The translations under genes and the position numbers were made by a program. The notes under the pieces were generated by a model that was not told the DNA's origin, searched no databases, and saw nothing but the letters and a program-made list of their open reading frames with translations. A DNA stretch of 64,000 nucleotides from Halanaerobium saccharolyticum (lineage in GTDB: Bacteria; Bacillota; Halanaerobiia; Halanaerobiales; Halanaerobiaceae): contig NZ_QLME01000006.1 in NCBI RefSeq assembly GCF_003259895.1, positions 62,001-126,000 of the forward strand. The letters are read 5' to 3'. Of this stretch, positions 58,334 through 64,000 are shown piece after piece (positions within the stretch are counted from its first letter, which is position 1; each line of letters opens with the position of its first letter).

Positions 58334-59107
58334 TTAGCTATCTTCCTTGACAATTCGCTTCATCTCTCTAATTCTAACTCTATGTTCTTCAGTTTTAAAG
58401 CATTCCGCAAAAGCTTCACTCTCATACTCATATCCCGCTTTTGAAGCTTCTTCGTACTTTTTATTAACAGCAGTTTTGATCAGCTTTACAGCTTTTGTAG
58501 AACGATCAGTTATCTCCAGGGCCAGCTCCCCTGCCTCAGAAAGCAGACTGCGGGGAGTAACTACTTTATTGATCAAACCCAGCTCATAGGCCAGAGCAGC
58601 ATCAATAATATCACCTGTATATAATAACTCCTTAGCTTCTGCCTCCCCAATCAGGCGCGGCAGCCGCTGAGTTCCACCAAAAGCAGGTATAATACCAAGT
58701 TTAACTTCTGGCTGCCCAAAACGGGAGCGGGTTGAAGCAAGACGAATATCACAGGCCAGGGTAATTTCCATACCCCCACCGAGGGCATATCCATCTACTG
58801 CTGCAATCACAACCGGGGAGCTATTTTCAATTAAACTGCATAAACGCTGTCCTTTTTGCGATAATTTTTTTGCCTGCTCACTATTTAAGGTTTCCAGATA
58901 ATCAATATCTCCTCCAACAGAAAAAGCCCTATTGCCTTCCGCGGTTAAAATTACTGCGGCTGCTTTTTGATCTGCAAAAAGTTCTTCTAAAGTTTGAGAG
59001 AGCTGATCCAGCAGCTCTTCATTATAGGCATTTAAAACCTGTGGGCGATTAATGGTAACAGTTGCTACTGGTGATTCAAAGTCACATTTAACTAAATCCC
59101 CTGCCAT
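58334..59107 (-). CDS. Enoyl-CoA hydratase/isomerase family protein
   Basis: 257-residue crotonase fold enzyme. Oxyanion-hole motifs AFSVGGDI and DGYALGGGMEIT are present, as are the two catalytic Glu positions of hydratases (GQPEVKLGIIPAFGGTQRL). Close relatives include crotonase (3-hydroxybutyryl-CoA dehydratase). No thiolase or acyl-CoA dehydrogenase genes are near, so the pathway is open. It starts 12 bases after pyrG ends in transcription order. Confidence 0.88.
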   Translation of the reverse strand: MAGDLVKCDFESPVATVTINRPQVLNAYNEELLDQLSQTLEELFADQKAAAVILTAEGNRAFSVGGDIDYLETLNSEQAKKLSQKGQRLCSLIENSSPVVIAAVDGYALGGGMEITLACDIRLASTRSRFGQPEVKLGIIPAFGGTQRLPRLIGEAEAKELLYTGDIIDAALAYELGLINKVVTPRSLLSEAGELALEITDRSTKAVKLIKTAVNKKYEEASKAGYEYESEAFAECFKTEEHRVRIREMKRIVKEDS

Positions 59108-59119
59108 GCTTTTTCCCCC

Positions 59120-60796
<1,677 letters not shown>

Positions 60797-60799
60797 TTA

Positions 60800-60855
60800 A
60801 AAAGAAGATTTACTTAGAACTTAATCCGAATCCATTCTAAATAAAATCTTCTTTT
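60800..60855 (-). terminator. Terminator-like hairpin after argS
   Basis: The arms AAAAGAAGATTT/AAATCTTCTTTT, with further inner pairing TTTAGAA/TTCTAAG, lie 18 bases after the argS stop. The right arm ends in a T run on the minus strand. A perfect AT palindrome follows at about 60779-60800. Confidence 0.55.
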
Positions 60856-60872
60856 ATCCATTTTAGATATAA

Positions 60873-62534
60873 CTACATCTGCTCCGGGGCACTGATTCCC
60901 AGCAGGGTTAAAACATTCTTTAATACCTGGCGGGCAGCATTGACTAAATAAAGTCTGGCCTGAGCTAAGTTTTGATTATCTGTATTTACCCGACAATTAT
61001 TATAGAACGAATGGAACGCAGTTGCAAGGTCATAAGCATAAGTTGTCAGATGATGAGGCTGTCTTGACTCGGCGATCATTTTAATTTCTTCCGGCAGTTT
61101 AGCCAGCATCTTCATTAAATCAATTTCTGTTTCCTGATTTAAGAGATCAAGGTTTTCAGCGTCAGCTTCCACTTCCGCATTATCTATAATACTGTGAATT
61201 CTGGCATGAGCATACTGCACATAATAAACCGGGTTGCTGCTTGATTCTTCCTTGGCAAGTTCCAGATCAAAATCAAGGTGGCTGTCAGTGCTGCGCATTA
61301 CATAATAATAGCGGGCAGCATCTGTACCTACTTCCTGATTAACATCTTTCATTGTTACAAAACTACCGGCTCTTTTAGACATCGGCATTTTTTTCCCGTT
61401 CCTGAGCAGGGTAACCATCTGAACCACAATTACCTCCAGAGTCTCTCGATCATAACCAAAGGCTTCAATTACAGCTTTCATCCGCGGAATATATCCGTGG
61501 TGGTCAGCTCCCCAGACATTAATCAGTTTATCAAAACCGCGCTCTAACTTATCTAAATGATAGGCCATATCAGCAGCCAGATAGGTGGGAGAACCATCTG
61601 ATTTGATAATAACGCGATCTTTGTCATCACCAAAGTCAGTTGACTTAAACCAGAGAGCATCTTCTTTTTCGAAAATATATCCCTTACCCCGCATTAGTTC
61701 AATTGCCTGCTCAATTTTATCAGGATGCAGAGTTCGCTCACTAAACCAGTTATCAAATTCAATTCCAAATTCTTCTAAGTCTTCTTCGATATTTTTAAGC
61801 ATTTCCTGATAGGCATATTCGCGACAAATTTCAAGCCGCTGCTCCTCATCTTTTTCCATTAAATCTGCCCCGTGTTCATCATATAAATCCTGAGCAATTT
61901 CTTTTATATAATCACCAGCATAAACATCCTCCGGCATTTCAATTTCTTCACCCAGGATTTCTCTATATCTTAAAAAGGTTGACTGACCGAGGATATCCAT
62001 CTGATTTCCGGCATCATTGATATAATATTCTCTTTCTACCCCATAACCTGCAGCCTCCATAACTGAAGCAGTTACATCACCAACTACAGCTCCCCGACTG
62101 TGCCCCACATGCAGAGGCCCGGTAGGGTTAACAGAAACAAATTCCAGCTGCACTCTTTTGCCTCTGCCAGCATCAATTTTACCATAATCTTCTGCTCTTT
62201 TAGTAATAATTTTAAGGTTATTCCAGAGCCAGGCATTTTTTAGTTTAAAATTAATAAAACCCGGGCCAGCAATACTGATTTCTTCTACAATTTCACTTTC
62301 AAAATTATCTACGATTATATCGGCAATCTGGCGGGGATTCATCCCTGCCTGGCCTGCTAAAACCATTGCCAGATTGGTAGCATAATCGCCGTGTCCTTTT
62401 TCGCGCGGTACCTCAATTGAAACCTCAGGCACCTTTTCTAAGTCTAAATCTCCCTCAAAAATAGCTTTTTTTACACTTTCGACCAGAAAGCTGATTAATT
62501 CAGCTTCCACTGCGGCCTGTAAATTTTTCTGCAA
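60873..62534 (-). CDS. argS: Arginyl-tRNA synthetase
   Basis: 553-residue class I synthetase. The HIGH-type motif is HVGH in SVNPTGPLHVGHSRGAVVGD, and the KMSKS-type motif is MSKR in KMPMSKRAGSFVT. The C-terminal DALR anticodon-binding domain ends LTLLGISAPEQM. AGGAGG lies nine bases before TTG 62534, which decides the start; ATG 62561 lies upstream of it. It follows the DUF1934 gene, as in Bacillus (ywiB-argS). Confidence 0.95.
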   Translation of the reverse strand: MQKNLQAAVEAELISFLVESVKKAIFEGDLDLEKVPEVSIEVPREKGHGDYATNLAMVLAGQAGMNPRQIADIIVDNFESEIVEEISIAGPGFINFKLKNAWLWNNLKIITKRAEDYGKIDAGRGKRVQLEFVSVNPTGPLHVGHSRGAVVGDVTASVMEAAGYGVEREYYINDAGNQMDILGQSTFLRYREILGEEIEMPEDVYAGDYIKEIAQDLYDEHGADLMEKDEEQRLEICREYAYQEMLKNIEEDLEEFGIEFDNWFSERTLHPDKIEQAIELMRGKGYIFEKEDALWFKSTDFGDDKDRVIIKSDGSPTYLAADMAYHLDKLERGFDKLINVWGADHHGYIPRMKAVIEAFGYDRETLEVIVVQMVTLLRNGKKMPMSKRAGSFVTMKDVNQEVGTDAARYYYVMRSTDSHLDFDLELAKEESSSNPVYYVQYAHARIHSIIDNAEVEADAENLDLLNQETEIDLMKMLAKLPEEIKMIAESRQPHHLTTYAYDLATAFHSFYNNCRVNTDNQNLAQARLYLVNAARQVLKNVLTLLGISAPEQM

Positions 62535-62565
62535 AACAATAAACCTCCTAGTGATTTTCATTCTA

Positions 62566-63003
62566 TTATTTTTCTTTTAATACTTTATAATTTATTTTTA
62601 AATGGTGTTCAGCATTTAACTCTCCACCTAAAAAGACCTGATAACTAATCCTGATCAGACCTGCATTCTCGCTGATTTCCATTTCCAATCTTTTAGTTTT
62701 AACTGCCATTTTAATTTCACCATAGGCAGTTTTAAAATATCCTTCCTGCTTTTTCCCGATTACAAAATCCTGTTTCATAGCTGCAGGTTCCTGTCTTAAA
62801 AGCAAAACTCTTTCTCGTTCCGGATCAATCTTGACCACGGTTCGGGCGCCTTCTATACCTTCTGCATCATCCTGATAGCTTAAATAAAGTTTTTCATTTT
62901 TAATATAAAATTCGCCCTGGTACTGATTATTTAGCCTCTGTTTTTCCTGATCATCAATTAACTGCTGTACATTTTCTAATTTAATAGAAACATTTTTACT
63001 CAT
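62566..63003 (-). CDS. DUF1934 (YwiB-like) protein
   Basis: 145 residues of predicted lipocalin-like beta barrel, family DUF1934. LYLSYQDDAEGIEGARTVVKID and the end LGGELNAEHHLKINY are typical. The function is unknown in Bacillus too. The gene lies 31 bases before argS, the conserved neighbour, which supports the assignment. Confidence 0.8.
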   Translation of the reverse strand: MSKNVSIKLENVQQLIDDQEKQRLNNQYQGEFYIKNEKLYLSYQDDAEGIEGARTVVKIDPERERVLLLRQEPAAMKQDFVIGKKQEGYFKTAYGEIKMAVKTKRLEMEISENAGLIRISYQVFLGGELNAEHHLKINYKVLKEK

Positions 63004-63037
63004 TCTTTATTAATTCACTCCAGAATATTATAATTTG

Positions 63038-63072
63038 AAAAAACCACAGCCCAAATTTTAACTGCGGTTTTT
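63038..63072 (-). terminator. Terminator of the flavodoxin-like gene
   Basis: The arms AAAAACCGCAG/CTGTGGTTTTTT (one G-T pair) on the minus strand lie right behind the stop codon at 63078 and are followed by T residues. Confidence 0.75.
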
Positions 63073-63077
63073 AAATT

Positions 63078-63485
63078 CTATATTTTAAGATTTTTACCAA
63101 ATTCTACTGCTGACTGGTGGTTCTTAATTGCTTTAAAATTTTTGACTATACAGCCCTGTGACTCCAGTGCTGACATCACCTTTTTTAAGGATTTATTAGT
63201 TGCAAAAAAGCGAGGTTTAACATAGGCTACAGCATCTTTGCCAACAGTTCTTTTTGCTTCGGAAAGAAACTTATTTAAAGATTGATCTATCTTACCCCGA
63301 AAAATCCCCTCTGTTGTGCTGCCTGCTACAATCAAATCATAGGGATAAAAGGAGATACCATTACCAATATCTTTAGTGTTTTTCAAATCAACTCTAAACC
63401 CCTTGGCTTCTGCCCCTTCTTTAATACCTTCTGCTATCTCCGTCAAATCAGCATCAGGTGTATGTATAATTAATAAACGCTGCAC
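63078..63485 (-). CDS. Flavodoxin-like protein
   Basis: 135 residues with a flavodoxin-type Rossmann fold: LLIIHTPDADLTEIAEGIKEG takes the place of the phosphate-binding loop, and YDLIVAGSTTEGIFRGKI matches the second FMN loop. The first loop lacks the usual Thr/Ser-rich T-x-T-G-x-T pattern, so FMN binding is uncertain. No reductase partner is nearby; trxA precedes it by 140 bases but has its own terminator. Confidence 0.6.
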   Translation of the reverse strand: MQRLLIIHTPDADLTEIAEGIKEGAEAKGFRVDLKNTKDIGNGISFYPYDLIVAGSTTEGIFRGKIDQSLNKFLSEAKRTVGKDAVAYVKPRFFATNKSLKKVMSALESQGCIVKNFKAIKNHQSAVEFGKNLKI

Positions 63486-63570
63486 TTATAACCCTCCTTT
63501 TTTAATCAATCTTAATTTTATCATAAAACTTTATAATTTTACAGGGTTATCTGCAAGAAAATATAAAAAA

Positions 63571-63602
63571 CCCCTCTTCTGTACTAAAAATAAGAAGAGA
63601 GG
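63571..63602 (-). terminator. Terminator of trxA
   Basis: On the minus strand the arms CCTCTCTTCT/AGAAGAGGGG (one G-T pair) are followed by TTTTTTAT. It lies 24 bases after the trxA stop codon. Confidence 0.85.
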
Positions 63603-63625
63603 ATTTAAAATTTGATTAAAATTTA

Positions 63626-63946
63626 TTATTTTAAACCTAATTTGTTTACAAGTTTATCCTTGGGCATATATCCTACCAGTTTATCCTGAACCTCGCCATT
63701 TTCCATAACTAACATTGTCGGAATGCTCATAACTCCATATCTAGAAGCAGTAGCCTGATTATCATCAACATTTAATTTAACGACTTTAATCTGGTCACCA
63801 TATTCTCCTGCTACATCCTCTAACACGGGGGCTACCATTCTACAGGGGCCACACCATTCTGCCCAGAAATCAACTAAAACTTTTTTGTCAGCACTTAATA
63901 CCTCTGTGTTGAAGTTATCATCTGTTACTTTTACCGGTTTGCTCAT
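63626..63946 (-). CDS. trxA: Thioredoxin
   Basis: 106 residues with the active site WCGPC (Cys32 and Cys35) and the cis-proline in MSIPTMLV. It reduces protein disulfides in the cytoplasm and could feed electrons to the CcdA encoded at 1246-1938, although the genes are far apart. AGGAGG lies before the ATG. The promoter is probably in the last 50 bases of the window or beyond. Confidence 0.96.
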   Translation of the reverse strand: MSKPVKVTDDNFNTEVLSADKKVLVDFWAEWCGPCRMVAPVLEDVAGEYGDQIKVVKLNVDDNQATASRYGVMSIPTMLVMENGEVQDKLVGYMPKDKLVNKLGLK

Positions 63947-64000
63947 TATAAAATTTCCTCCTGTTATGTGTTTTGTGAAATTATTTATTTGTACCAGGTT

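Overview
The window looks like the chromosome of a halophilic or salt-adapted anaerobic Firmicute with an LPS outer membrane, most likely of the order Halanaerobiales. This assignment is inferred from three things seen together: (1) low G+C DNA with a Bacillus-like housekeeping order (argS-ywiB, pyrG, fba, rho-rpmE-tdk-prfA-prmC-sua5-ywlE-upp-tagO-atp); (2) a long block of lipid A, Lpt, BamA, TamB and Skp genes, which belongs to diderm bacteria; (3) acidic envelope proteins, an SLH-porin of the OmpM type and a c subunit carrying the sodium-binding signature. No tRNA, rRNA, CRISPR array or intact insertion sequence was seen.

Layout. 1-4700: an outer-membrane barrel protein, CcdA, a chemoreceptor and a small barrel-protein gene broken by one in-frame stop. 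4700-7000: the SLH-porin gene with a near-consensus promoter and a leader of about 240 nt that can fold. 7000-10500: a YqgF-like RNase H fold protein, a DUF3084 coiled-coil membrane protein and an AAA/PD-(D/E)XK protein. 10580-30200: the envelope block, all on the minus strand, transcribed from high to low coordinates: mreB-like, S55 peptidase, tamB, bamA, three Skp/OmpH-like proteins, lpxD, lpxC, fabZ, lpxA, lpxI, lpxB, lptC, lptA, lptB, lptF/G. 30270-36400: two tandem cation/proton antiporters, a CBS protein, a divergent PfkB kinase, murA and a DUF1694 protein. 36500-46250: the complete F1Fo ATP synthase operon, then tagO/wecA and upp. 46280-50900: ywlE-like phosphatase, sua5, prmC, prfA, tdk, rpmE. 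51000-53400: a BsuPI fragment, the 5' part of a group II intron and a large lipoprotein. 53800-64000: rho, a calcium/sodium antiporter, fba, a zinc-ribbon protein, a crotonase, pyrG, argS, a DUF1934 protein, a flavodoxin-like protein and trxA.

How the genes work together. The envelope block makes lipid A (LpxA, C, D, I, B), moves it outward (LptB, F/G, C, A), and folds outer-membrane proteins (BamA, Skp-like proteins, TamB). OmpM is the likely major porin and cell-wall tether. The ATP synthase carries two c-subunit genes: one has the full sodium-ligand set, the other has lost the essential glutamate. The antiporters and the CaCA exchanger fit a life with a strong sodium gradient.

The most unusual observations are the ion-site-less second c subunit, the folded leader of the SLH-porin gene, the group II intron remnant directly behind a terminator, two genes whose ribosome binding sites point to ATT start codons, and a dispersed palindromic repeat that lies behind two different genes.
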